Assembly (NCBI GenBank): GCA_002361935.1
Contig: DESD01000028.1
Coordinates: forward strand, 1-9,198
DNA: 9,198 nt
From: Ruminococcaceae bacterium UBA3323
GTDB taxonomy: Bacteria; Bacillota; Clostridia; Oscillospirales; Acutalibacteraceae
Reading direction: 5' to 3'
The stretch's first letter is position 1. Each line of letters opens with the position of its first letter. Shown here piece by piece: positions 1 to 6,332 of the stretch. A model generated the notes under the pieces. The model was not told the origin of the DNA. It searched no databases and saw only the letters and a list, made by a program, of their open reading frames with translations. Position numbers and translations under genes: made by a program.

Positions 1-12
1 CTTATATTCCTA

Positions 13-21
13 TGGTATAAT
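13..21 (+). promoter_or_regulatory. Extended -10 promoter element
   Basis: A perfect TATAAT lies at 16-21 with the TG extension at 13-14 (TGGTATAAT). Transcription would start near base 28, just ahead of the first gene. The matching -35 box would fall left of the window and cannot be checked. It is the best promoter match I found on the + strand, and it may drive much of the co-directional block to its right. Confidence 0.6.
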
Positions 22-79
22 AAATTTATCAACGATAAAAAGGATGTTATGCAAGCATAATTTCAATGGGAGTATCATA

Positions 80-578
80 ATGGGCAACAGTATAAGAAAA
101 ATGAATTCAAGTGACAGCCGGGAAGAAATCAGCAATGTTTATGAGCAAAGCTGGAAATTTGCTTACAAAAGCAATATTCCGCAGGAATATTTAGACAGTA
201 TTCCAAGCGGCCATTGGTGCGGCGCATTGGATAATTCAGACAGACATAACCTTTATGCTTGACGGAGATAAAATCATCGGCACATCAAGCTATTGCAAAT
301 CACGCTTTGAAAAGTATAAGAATTGGGGCGAAATCATATCCATTTATTTTCTGCCTGAATATATGGGCAGGGGTTACGGCAAAGCTTTGCTTGAACAGGC
401 TGTTGAAGAATTGAAGGCAATGGGCTTTAAACGGATTTTTCTTTGGGTGCTTGAGGATAATCACACGGCAAGGCATTTTTATGAAAAATGCGGTTTTAAG
501 AACAGCGGTGAATATATGGAAAATACCATAGGCAAAAAGCAGCTGCGTGAACTGCAGTATGTTTATTTTATCGACTGA
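80..578 (+). pseudogene. GNAT N-acetyltransferase, frameshifted into two overlapping reading frames
   Basis: This is a GNAT-family acetyltransferase, predicted to move acetyl from acetyl-CoA to an unknown amine. The N-terminal half runs from ATG 80 to TGA 260-262, the C-terminal half from about 255 to 578. The two halves read as one protein: the first ends in HNL.., the second begins MLDGDKIIGT, a normal GNAT beta-strand. The second half carries the acetyl-CoA loop GRGYGKAL and the C-terminal FYEKCGF motif. The frame change (+1) falls at CTTTATG (251-257), consistent with one extra T or a loss of two bases. I chose ATG 80 because GGGAG lies at 68-72; an in-frame ATG at 44 is less likely. The halves overlap by 8 bases (ATGCTTGA), so reinitiation as a split protein is possible, but no Shine-Dalgarno precedes 255. 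A sequencing error would give the same picture. Confidence 0.75.
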
Positions 579-602
579 AAAAGTTAGAAAGGAATCATCA
601 TT

Positions 603-1268
603 ATGGCTTTTGATTACAAAAAAGAATACAAGGAATTTTATATGCCGAAAAAGAAACCGGGTATTGTTGAAATTCCGAAAATGAATTATATTGCAGTCAG
701 AGGAAAAGGCAATCCGAATGATGAAAACAGCGAATACAAAAACAGCATCAGCTTGCTATATGCCATTGCTTTTACTATCAAAATGAGCTATAAAGGCACA
801 CATAAAATTGACGGCTATTTTGAATATGTTGTGCCTCCGCTTGAGGGCTTCTGGTGGCAGGACAATACGGACGGTATTGACTATAACAGAAAAGAGGATA
901 TGAATTTTATTTCAGTTATCAGACTGCCTGATTTTGTAACGGAAAATGATTTCAAATGGGCTGTTGATGAGGCAACGGCAAAGAAAAAGCAGGATTTTTC
1001 AAAGGTTGAATTTTTAACCTATGATGAGGGTGTTTGTGTTCAGTGCATGCACATCGGCTCTTATGATAATGAGCCTGAAACCATTGAGCTGATACACAAA
1101 TATATGGAAGAAAACGGTTACGCATTGGATATAACGGACAGCAGACTGCATCATGAAATTTACTTGAGTGATCCGAGAAGATGTGATGAAAGCAAGCTGA
1201 AAACAGTAATCAGACACCCGATAAAAAAGAAGAAAAAGGAGAATGAAAATGGAGATAAAACAAATTAA
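603..1268 (+). CDS. GyrI-like small-molecule-binding domain protein
   Basis: This is a 221-residue cytosolic protein of the GyrI-like (COG4832-type) family. Recognisable landmarks are the N-terminal 'KKKPGIVEIPKMNYIAVRGKG' region (about residues 16-36), VVPPLEGFWW at 76-85, which lines the ligand pocket in the family, and HHEIYLSDPRR at 183-193 near the C-terminus. Family members bind hydrophobic small molecules, and some GyrI-like proteins are reported to hydrolyse cyclopropanoid DNA-alkylating toxins; the ligand here is unknown. The start follows AGAAAGGA (586-593) by 9 bases. The Lys-rich tail (KKKKK near 208-212) contains the ribosome binding site and start of the next gene, so the two are probably translationally coupled. 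The gene begins 24 bases after the broken GNAT. Confidence 0.85.
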   Translation: MAFDYKKEYKEFYMPKKKPGIVEIPKMNYIAVRGKGNPNDENSEYKNSISLLYAIAFTIKMSYKGTHKIDGYFEYVVPPLEGFWWQDNTDGIDYNRKEDMNFISVIRLPDFVTENDFKWAVDEATAKKKQDFSKVEFLTYDEGVCVQCMHIGSYDNEPETIELIHKYMEENGYALDITDSRLHHEIYLSDPRRCDESKLKTVIRHPIKKKKKENENGDKTN

Positions 1269-1602
1269 CGATATAGCAATCGTAAACAGTAAGGAAAGAA
1301 TAATAACAGACACACAGACAGCAATGGATTTTATGATGAGCTTAAAATACGAAACCGGATGCAGTAAAATAGTTCTGAACAAAGAGGCAATTACGGAAGA
1401 CTTTTTTATTTTGAGTAAGGGTATCGCAGGTGAAATTTTGCAGAAATTCATTAATTACCGGATAAAGTTTGCTGTTTGCGGTGATTTTTCAAACTATACA
1501 AGCAAGCCGTTAAAGGATTTTATCTACGAAAGCAATAACGGCAAGGATATTTTCTTTGTGCCCGATACCGATACAGCTGTAAAAATGCTGTCCGGGATTT
1601 AG
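1249..1602 (+). CDS. DUF4180 domain protein
   Basis: This is a 117-residue protein matching the DUF4180 pattern: GIAGEILQKF at residues 58-67, followed by GDFSNYTSKPLKDFIYESN at 78-96. No enzymatic function is established for the family. No signal peptide or membrane segment is visible, so it is probably cytosolic. I chose ATG 1249 rather than ATG 1243 because AGGAG lies at 1237-1241: it is 7 bases from 1249 but only 1 base from 1243. The first 20 bases overlap the GyrI-like gene in another frame, which suggests coupled translation and co-expression. A gap of 105 bases follows before the next gene. Confidence 0.85.
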   Translation: MEIKQINDIAIVNSKERIITDTQTAMDFMMSLKYETGCSKIVLNKEAITEDFFILSKGIAGEILQKFINYRIKFAVCGDFSNYTSKPLKDFIYESNNGKDIFFVPDTDTAVKMLSGI

Positions 1603-1707
1603 TTTTAACGTATTAAATTTGAGTTTTGTATTTGAGATTAAAGTTATCAATTGTCAACTGTTCAATGTACCTTTAAAAGTTTTCAAGAATATGTTCGGGA
1701 GTATACA
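1603..1707 (+). other. 105-base spacer with no clear gene
   Basis: This AT-rich spacer separates DUF4180 from the second GNAT. It includes TCAATTGTCAACTGTTCAAT (1648-1667). TTGTCA at 1651-1656 could be a weak -35 box with TAAAAG at 1674-1679, but the -10 is poor. It ends with GGGAG at 1697-1701, the ribosome binding site of the following gene. I see no terminator hairpin. Confidence 0.35.
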
Positions 1708-2208
1708 ATGTTAAAATTACAACGATATAAGAATAGTGATGCACAGGTTATCGTAAAGTGGCTGAAAAATGAACATGCCTTTCACCAATGGAGTGCGGAC
1801 AGATATGAGAATTATCCTATAACCGCCGAAGATATGAATCTGTACTATTCGCAGTATAACGATGATGATTTGTGCAAATTAACCGCTGTTGACAACAACG
1901 GAGTGATCGGGCATCTTACAATACGGTTTATGGGTGATGAAAGAAAAATTGCACGTCTTGGTTTTGTTATTGTTGATGATACAAAAAGAGGAAAAGGCTA
2001 TGGAAAACAGCTTGTTTCATCTGCTTTAAAATATGCATTTGATGAATTAAAGGCAGATAAGATAACTTTGGGTGTGTTTGAAAATAATGCCCCTGCTTTT
2101 CATTGCTATTTATCCTGTGGTTTTAACATAGTTGAAACAGAGGCAGCCGAAAGCTATCAATGTATGGGCGAAACATGGAATTGCATTGAGATGGAAATAA
2201 GCAGATAA
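1708..2208 (+). CDS. GNAT N-acetyltransferase (RimL/RimJ-like)
   Basis: This is a 166-residue GNAT-fold acetyltransferase. The acetyl-CoA pyrophosphate loop is KRGKGYGKQL at residues 93-102. The preceding beta-4 strand is LGFVIVDD and the following conserved segment is GVFENNAPAFHCYLSCGF at 122-139. The N-terminus (MLKLQRYKNSDA) is typical of the RimL-like group, which acetylates protein N-termini or small amines; the substrate here cannot be read from sequence. The ATG at 1708 follows GGGAG (1697-1701) by 6 bases. An upstream in-frame TTG at 1651 would add 19 residues that do not look like GNAT sequence and was rejected. The protein is otherwise intact and close to the usual family length. 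Confidence 0.88.
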   Translation: MLKLQRYKNSDAQVIVKWLKNEHAFHQWSADRYENYPITAEDMNLYYSQYNDDDLCKLTAVDNNGVIGHLTIRFMGDERKIARLGFVIVDDTKRGKGYGKQLVSSALKYAFDELKADKITLGVFENNAPAFHCYLSCGFNIVETEAAESYQCMGETWNCIEMEISR

Positions 2209-2241
2209 ATCGTAATTGGTTCAAAAGGCAGTATGTGAAAA

Positions 2242-2964
2242 ATGGAGAAGATGAAAGATTTATTTATTAAACTAAAAAGCAAATTTATAAAATTTTGTAA
2301 ATGGGTCTGGGAAGAATGCAAAGATTGGCATACCATTGTTATTTTTGCAATTGTTGTAGTAATTATGTATTCGCCTGTTTGGGGCGGATATTTATGCCAT
2401 GCAATATTCGGATGGAAATGGTGCAGTGTGATGGCAACGGCATATCTTGCTTTCTGGGCAGGCCCGTTCACGCCATTTTTCCCGTTGTGCATTGCCATCA
2501 CCTTGGGAGTACGCAGGATTGTTGATAAGATAAAAGGAAAAGATATGGTAAACCATAATTCTAATGAGCCAAATATGCAAAAAAGCTTTATCAATAAACT
2601 AAAAGAATTTTCAATGAACGACAAGCATATTGAGTGTGCTGTTCTTGTTGGCTCTTATGCAAGGGGAACGAACAAGGAAATTTCCGATTTGGATATATGC
2701 CTTATTACAACCAACAAAAAAGAAATGATTGAAAAGCCTGAGTTTATCAAAAATTTCGGAGCATTTTCCAAAATGCAAACAGAATACTACGGGGCATGTA
2801 CCTCTATTAGGGTTTGGTATGAAAATGGTTTGGAGGCGGAATTCAGCATTGTGGAGCCGTCTTGGATTCATTTGCCTTTGGATAACGGAACACGCAAAGT
2901 GTTAACCGACGGATACCAAGTTATTCTTGATAAGAAAAATTATTTTCAGAATTTAAAATTTTAA
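2242..2964 (+). CDS. Two-helix membrane domain fused to a minimal nucleotidyltransferase
   Basis: This 240-residue protein has two unlike halves. Residues 1-100 carry a basic N-terminus and two hydrophobic segments (about 31-50, TIVIFAIVVVIMYSPVWGGY, and about 62-90), resembling small clostridial hypothetical membrane proteins with a YSPVWGGY..FWAGPFTPFFP core. Residues about 112-240 form a minimal Pol-beta-type nucleotidyltransferase: GS at 137-138, SDLDI with Asp149 and Asp151, and a likely third carboxylate at Glu198 or Glu200. Such enzymes transfer NMP to small molecules, RNA or protein; the target is unknown. The NTase half lacks a full aminoglycoside-nucleotidyltransferase C-terminal domain. 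An internal Shine-Dalgarno and ATG at the joint could also make the soluble NTase alone. The start is uncertain: AAAAGG at 2223-2228 is 13 bases from ATG 2242, and ATG 2251 is an alternative. Confidence 0.8.
   Translation: MEKMKDLFIKLKSKFIKFCKWVWEECKDWHTIVIFAIVVVIMYSPVWGGYLCHAIFGWKWCSVMATAYLAFWAGPFTPFFPLCIAITLGVRRIVDKIKGKDMVNHNSNEPNMQKSFINKLKEFSMNDKHIECAVLVGSYARGTNKEISDLDICLITTNKKEMIEKPEFIKNFGAFSKMQTEYYGACTSIRVWYENGLEAEFSIVEPSWIHLPLDNGTRKVLTDGYQVILDKKNYFQNLKF
2532..2547 (+). promoter_or_regulatory. Internal ribosome binding site and ATG at the domain joint
   Basis: AAAAGGAAA at 2532-2540 is followed by an in-frame ATG at 2545-2547 (Met102), with 6 bases between AGGA and the start. It sits exactly between the membrane half and the nucleotidyltransferase half. 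It could be a relic of two once-separate genes or still give a shorter soluble NTase of about 139 residues. Confidence 0.45.
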
Positions 2965-3006
2965 CAAATTAAAAATTAATGCAGTTTACAGTAATTTGAA
3001 AGCGAA

Positions 3007-3423
3007 ATGTATATTATGGAAAATGTAAAAAAAGAAGAGCTGGAAGAATTAGTTGGGATTGATAAAGCCAATGTTTTTTATGATATTGTCAGCGAAATAA
3101 CAAAACGTTATGATATGGAGCAAATATGGAATAACGGCGGCAAAAAATGGACTTATGAATATAAGTTCAGAAAAAGCGAAAAAACGTTATGTGCATTTTA
3201 TTTCAAAGAGAGTACATTAGGTTTTATGATTATCTTTGGTAAAAATGAAAGAGCTAAAGTTGAAGAAATAAGAAATGAGCTTTCATCCGATGTATTGGAA
3301 ACCTATGATAATGCACAAATATTTCATGATGGAAAATGGGTTATGTTTGATATAACAAACAATTCAATAACAGAAGATTTAATGAGATTACTGTTTTTAA
3401 AGAAAAAACCAAACAGAAAATAA
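3007..3423 (+). CDS. DUF3788 domain protein
   Basis: This is a 138-residue soluble protein (135 if ATG 3016 is used) matching DUF3788. Landmarks are WNNGGKKWTYEYKFRKSEKT (about 41-60), then CAFYFKES..GFMIIFGKNER, then AQIFHDGKWVMFDI near 104-117. The family resembles other small clostridial alpha/beta stress-islet proteins, but no reaction is established. There is no signal peptide or membrane segment. Neither ATG has a strong Shine-Dalgarno; GAAAG just upstream of 3007 is weak, so the start is uncertain. It lies 42 bases after the nucleotidyltransferase fusion and 28 bases before the DUF5131 gene. Confidence 0.8.
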   Translation: MYIMENVKKEELEELVGIDKANVFYDIVSEITKRYDMEQIWNNGGKKWTYEYKFRKSEKTLCAFYFKESTLGFMIIFGKNERAKVEEIRNELSSDVLETYDNAQIFHDGKWVMFDITNNSITEDLMRLLFLKKKPNRK

Positions 3424-3451
3424 TACAATTATAATTCAGGAGTGTGATGGC

Positions 3452-4171
3452 ATGGCAATGTGGAATCCATGGCGCGGATGTAAAAAATGCAGTGACGGCT
3501 GCCTGCATTGCTACATTCACAAGGGTGATGCAAAACGAAATGCGGATACAAGCAAAATCGTAAAAACAAAAGATTTTGATAAGCCCGTTCAAAGACTGAA
3601 AAACGGAAATTATAAAATGAAACCGGGTATTGTTTATTTATGCTTTTCCTCTGATTTCCTAATTGAAGAAGCAGATGCCTGGCGCAATGAATGCTGGAAA
3701 ATGATGCAGGAACGGCAGGATTGCACCTTTTTATTCCTGACAAAAAGAATAGACAGATTTATGAACTGTATTCCCGAGGATTGGGCTGACGGATACGATA
3801 ATGTGGTTGTCTGCTGTACGGTTGAAAATCAGAAAAATGCCGACTACAAACTGAATATTTTTAAAGATTTGCCGATAAAGCACAAATGTATTACTACCCA
3901 GCCGCTGCTTGAAAATATAAATATTGAAAAGTATCTTGATGATATAGAATTGGTGGTGGTCGGCGGTGAATCGGACACAAACGCCAGACCTCTAAATTAT
4001 GATTGGGTGCTGAATATACGGGAACAGTGTATACGGCAGAATACCGATTTTGAATTCAGACAGTGCGGAACATATACAATAAAAGACGGCAGACAATACA
4101 AAATACAAGCAAAAAACCTGTGCAGACAGGCAAAAGCGGCAAATATTGATTTTAAAAGAAAAGTCAGATAA
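3452..4171 (+). CDS. DUF5131 (phage Gp37/Gp68) radical-SAM-like protein
   Basis: This is a 239-residue protein of the Gp37/Gp68 (DUF5131) family. The N-terminus WNPWRGCKKCSDGCLHCY contains Cys13-x3-Cys17-x2-Cys20, a spacing identical to the radical SAM 4Fe-4S motif, plus the family's Cys10. Later landmarks are LCFSSDFLIEEAD (63-75), TFLFLTKRIDRF (92-103), CCTVENQKNAD (121-131) and VVVGGESDTNARPL (168-181). The family is predicted to be related to radical SAM enzymes and is found in phages and chromosomes; its substrate is not known. AGGAG at 3438-3442 lies 9 bases before ATG 3452; an out-of-frame ATG at 3447 yields only a short junk peptide. The next gene, a GNAT, starts 25 bases after the stop. 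Confidence 0.85.
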   Translation: MAMWNPWRGCKKCSDGCLHCYIHKGDAKRNADTSKIVKTKDFDKPVQRLKNGNYKMKPGIVYLCFSSDFLIEEADAWRNECWKMMQERQDCTFLFLTKRIDRFMNCIPEDWADGYDNVVVCCTVENQKNADYKLNIFKDLPIKHKCITTQPLLENINIEKYLDDIELVVVGGESDTNARPLNYDWVLNIREQCIRQNTDFEFRQCGTYTIKDGRQYKIQAKNLCRQAKAANIDFKRKVR

Positions 4172-4196
4172 GCAAAACCGGCAGGAAATATTTATT

Positions 4197-4724
4197 ATGA
4201 TACTTAAAACGGAAAGATTATATTTACGAGAAATGAATCAGAATGATTTTGATTCCTTATGCAAAATATTACAGGATGAAGAGGTAATGTATGCTTATGA
4301 AGGGGCATTCAGCAACGCAGAGGTGCAGGAATGGCTTGACAGGCAGATTGCCCGATATCATAAATGGGGATTCGGCTTATGGGCCGTAATTCTGAAGGAA
4401 ACGGATAAATTCATCGGCCAGTGCGGACTTACTATGCAGCCCTGGCAAAATCATGAAGTGCTTGAAATCGGCTACCTGTTTCAAAAGCAACATTGGCACA
4501 AGGGCTACGCTGCAGAGGCTGCCGCAGGATGCAAAATATATGCTTTTGAAACACTGCATGCAAGCGAGGTCTGCTCCATTATCCGGGATACAAATATTCC
4601 CTCTCAAAAAGTAGCTGTCAAAAACGGCATGATCAGATCAGGCAGTGAAATTAAGCATTACAAAGGCGTAGATATGCCGCATTTTCGTTATATTATCAAA
4701 AATAACCGAAAAAAAACAATTTAA
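4197..4724 (+). CDS. GNAT N-acetyltransferase (RimJ/RimL type)
   Basis: This is a 175-residue acetyltransferase with the classic RimJ/RimL opening ILKTERLYLREM. A 'GFGLWAVILKETDKFIGQCG' strand pair follows at about 58-77. EIGYLFQKQHWHKGYAAEAA (about 90-109) contains the acetyl-CoA loop W..GYA.EA. SQKVAVKNGM sits near 136-145. The family acetylates ribosomal protein N-termini or small-molecule amines; the substrate here is unknown. ATG 4197 is preceded by AGGA at 4183-4186, 10 bases away. An in-frame TTG at 4146, inside the upstream gene, was rejected. It lies between DUF5131 and the ABM-fold gene with short gaps, so co-transcription is likely. Confidence 0.9.
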   Translation: MILKTERLYLREMNQNDFDSLCKILQDEEVMYAYEGAFSNAEVQEWLDRQIARYHKWGFGLWAVILKETDKFIGQCGLTMQPWQNHEVLEIGYLFQKQHWHKGYAAEAAAGCKIYAFETLHASEVCSIIRDTNIPSQKVAVKNGMIRSGSEIKHYKGVDMPHFRYIIKNNRKKTI

Positions 4725-4739
4725 ACGGAGGTAAAGCAA

Positions 4740-5072
4740 ATGGCTGTTACGGTAAACATTTATTACAGCGGTGTAAACACAAGTGCAAGAAGATTTGCAG
4801 AAGAAATGGTTTCAAACGGAATTGTAAACGATATCCGTGCAGAAGACGGTAATCTTAAATACGAATACTTTTTTCCTATGGATGATAGCGAAACCGTGCT
4901 GTTAATTGACAGCTGGAAAGACCAGCAAGCCATTGATCTTCATCATGCGTCGCCTATGATGAAAAGGATTGCCGAACTCAGAGAAAAATACGATTTGCAT
5001 ATGCGAGTTGAACGTTATGTATCTGATGAAACGGGAATTCCCGAAACCGACAAAAAATTCATAAAGGAATAA
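4740..5072 (+). CDS. ABM-fold putative quinol monooxygenase-like protein
   Basis: This 110-residue protein has the antibiotic biosynthesis monooxygenase (ABM) ferredoxin-like fold signature. An N-terminal strand (AVTVNIYYSG) is followed by a helix (ARRFAEEMVSNGI), strands with LKYEYFFPMDDSETVLLIDSW (about 40-60), and the helix QQAIDLHHASPMMKRIAELR containing the paired His residues common in the family. Members include YgiN-like quinol monooxygenases and small dimeric cofactor-free oxygenases or structural homologues; the exact substrate is not readable. GGAGG at 4727-4731 gives a strong ribosome binding site 8 bases before ATG 4740. The gap to the preceding GNAT is 15 bases and to the following gene only 5 bases, a clear operon arrangement. 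Confidence 0.85.
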   Translation: MAVTVNIYYSGVNTSARRFAEEMVSNGIVNDIRAEDGNLKYEYFFPMDDSETVLLIDSWKDQQAIDLHHASPMMKRIAELREKYDLHMRVERYVSDETGIPETDKKFIKE

Positions 5073-5077
5073 AGCCA

Positions 5078-5638
5078 ATGAACAATGTGATACAATTTGA
5101 AAACAGAGAAGCTTTCAGAAAATGGCTCAGTGCGCATTGCCTGTCGGATGAAGGCATATGGCTTCTGTTCGGCAAGGCAGGCGGACCTAAAACATTAAAA
5201 GCCGGCGAAGCACTTGAAGAAGCGCTTTGCTTCGGATGGATAGACGGACAGATGCAAAGTATTGACGATAAAACCTATAAAAAATATTTCTCTGCTCGCA
5301 GAAAAAACAGCAAGTGGTCCGAAAAAAACAAGGCTTTGGCTGAAAACCTTGAAAAGTGCGGACTGATGACAGATTTCGGCAGAGCGAAAATTGAAGAAGC
5401 CAAAGAAAACGGGCAATGGGATGCACATAAGCCTGCTGCCATTACAAATGAGCAGATAGATTGCCTTTCCGAACTGTTGAGGCAATATGAACCGGCCTTT
5501 ACAAACTTTCAAGCAATGTCCTTATCTGTAAAGAAGACCTATACAAGAGCATATTTTGATGCAAAAACAGATGCAGGGCGAGAAAAACGAATTGCATGGA
5601 TGACAGACAGGTTAAACAAAAATCTGAAGCCCATGTGA
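5078..5638 (+). CDS. YdeI/OmpD-associated family protein
   Basis: This is a 186-residue protein of the YdeI/OmpD-associated family. The hallmark blocks are present in order: FRKWLSAHCLSDEGIWLLFG (13-32), EALCFGWIDGQ..SIDDKTY (about 48-67), and YFSARRKNSKWSEKNK (70-85). The C-terminal half is helical and ends in a basic segment; the length is normal for the family. Some homologues are annotated as bacteriocin-protection proteins, but biochemical function is not settled. The ribosome binding site AAAGGA (5063-5068) lies inside the 3' end of the ABM gene, 9 bases before ATG 5078, which implies co-translation. It is the last gene before a 141-base gap. Confidence 0.88.
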   Translation: MNNVIQFENREAFRKWLSAHCLSDEGIWLLFGKAGGPKTLKAGEALEEALCFGWIDGQMQSIDDKTYKKYFSARRKNSKWSEKNKALAENLEKCGLMTDFGRAKIEEAKENGQWDAHKPAAITNEQIDCLSELLRQYEPAFTNFQAMSLSVKKTYTRAYFDAKTDAGREKRIAWMTDRLNKNLKPM

Positions 5639-5713
5639 TAAATACAAATTTTCACCTGTAATCCATAAGGGAGCAATAGAAAACACCGATTTCAATCCCC
5701 TGCCCCAAGGGTG

Positions 5714-5750
5714 CAAAAAATAAAAAAGCATTTTCAGATAAACTGAAATG
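5714..5750 (-). terminator. Possible intrinsic terminator on the minus strand
   Basis: Read on the minus strand, CATTTCAG pairs with CTGAAAATG (one bulged A) around the loop TTTAT (5729-5750). The stem is followed by a near-continuous T run, TTTTTTATTTTTT. On the + strand the same hairpin has no T run after it. No minus-strand gene is visible nearby, so its role is unclear. The stem is weak (three G-C pairs). Confidence 0.3.
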
Positions 5751-5779
5751 AATCAAAACAATCAGAAAAGAGGAAAACT

Positions 5780-6235
5780 ATGGAAACAATATGCGGAATA
5801 GATTGTAACGGATGCGGATTCAAAGAATCCTGCAAGGGTTGCAAAGCAACCAACGGACATCCGTTCGGAGCCTCCTGTATGCTTGCCGAATGCTGCAGCA
5901 GTAAGGGCCTTGAGAATTGCAATACATCCTGCACGGAAGTATGCAGGCTTAAGAAACAGTTGATTGAAGAATTCAATGCACTTCGGATTAAAGATATGGA
6001 AGAGGTTAAAAACCTGAATGCCCTTAAAGGCGGCTTCGTTAATCTGGAATATAAGCTTCCCGGCGGACAGGTTATCAAATTCTGGAATGACAGCAAAATT
6101 TATTTAGGAAACCAAATAGAAAAAAAGAACAGCAGCAGATGCTATGGACTGACCGCTGATGAAAACTATTTATTGGTATGTGAATACGGAAAAAACGGAA
6201 CAGATCCTGAAATTGTTGTATTCAAAAAAAGATAA
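5780..6235 (+). CDS. DUF3795 Cys-rich putative metal-binding protein
   Basis: This is a 151-residue protein matching DUF3795. The N-terminus is packed with cysteines: Cys5, 9, 12, 18, 21, 33, 38, 39, 47, 51 and 55, including a C-x3-C-x2-C-x5-C-x2-C run. This suggests one or two zinc or iron-sulfur sites. The C-terminal half (about 85-150) is cysteine-poor and beta-rich (GGFVNLEYKLPGGQVIKFW..), probably a separate small domain. No function is established for the family, and no signal peptide is seen. AAGAGGA at 5768-5774 precedes ATG 5780 by 5 bases. The gene stands alone between gaps of 141 and 97 bases, which hints at independent transcription, although I could not find a convincing promoter in either gap. 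Confidence 0.8.
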   Translation: METICGIDCNGCGFKESCKGCKATNGHPFGASCMLAECCSSKGLENCNTSCTEVCRLKKQLIEEFNALRIKDMEEVKNLNALKGGFVNLEYKLPGGQVIKFWNDSKIYLGNQIEKKNSSRCYGLTADENYLLVCEYGKNGTDPEIVVFKKR

Positions 6236-6332
6236 TACATCGCAAAACCCGTATTACGATAAAACACATATAAATGAAACATAAAAAACTATAAAGAATA
6301 CATATTTTTATTAGAATACAAGGTAAAACAGC

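Noticed and set aside
251..262. Programmed +1 frameshift in the first GNAT
   Set aside because: CTT-T is present, but there is no stop codon in the A-site and no stimulatory Shine-Dalgarno just upstream; a simple indel is more likely.
1014..1451. 145-codon minus-strand open frame with hydrophobic runs
   Set aside because: It lies across the GyrI-like and DUF4180 genes in antisense; its hydrophobic runs come from reading Lys-rich codons backwards.
1651..1707. Upstream TTG start extending the second GNAT by 19 residues
   Set aside because: The extension does not look like GNAT sequence, and GGGAG is correctly placed for ATG 1708.
2157..2624. 155-codon minus-strand open frame
   Set aside because: Antisense to the second GNAT and the membrane-NTase gene, both of which carry recognisable family motifs.
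2953..2964. Perfect 12-base palindrome TTAAAATTTTAA
   Set aside because: It is only A and T at the end of a gene in AT-rich DNA, with no GC stem or T run, so chance is the best explanation.
2242..3423. MNT-HEPN toxin-antitoxin pair
   Set aside because: The minimal nucleotidyltransferase is followed by a DUF3788 protein, not a HEPN protein; no RxxxxH HEPN motif is seen in the neighbours.
4146..4196. Upstream TTG start extending the third GNAT by 17 residues
   Set aside because: It overlaps the DUF5131 3' end; the canonical RimJ/RimL start ILKTERLYLREM begins at ATG 4197 with AGGA upstream.
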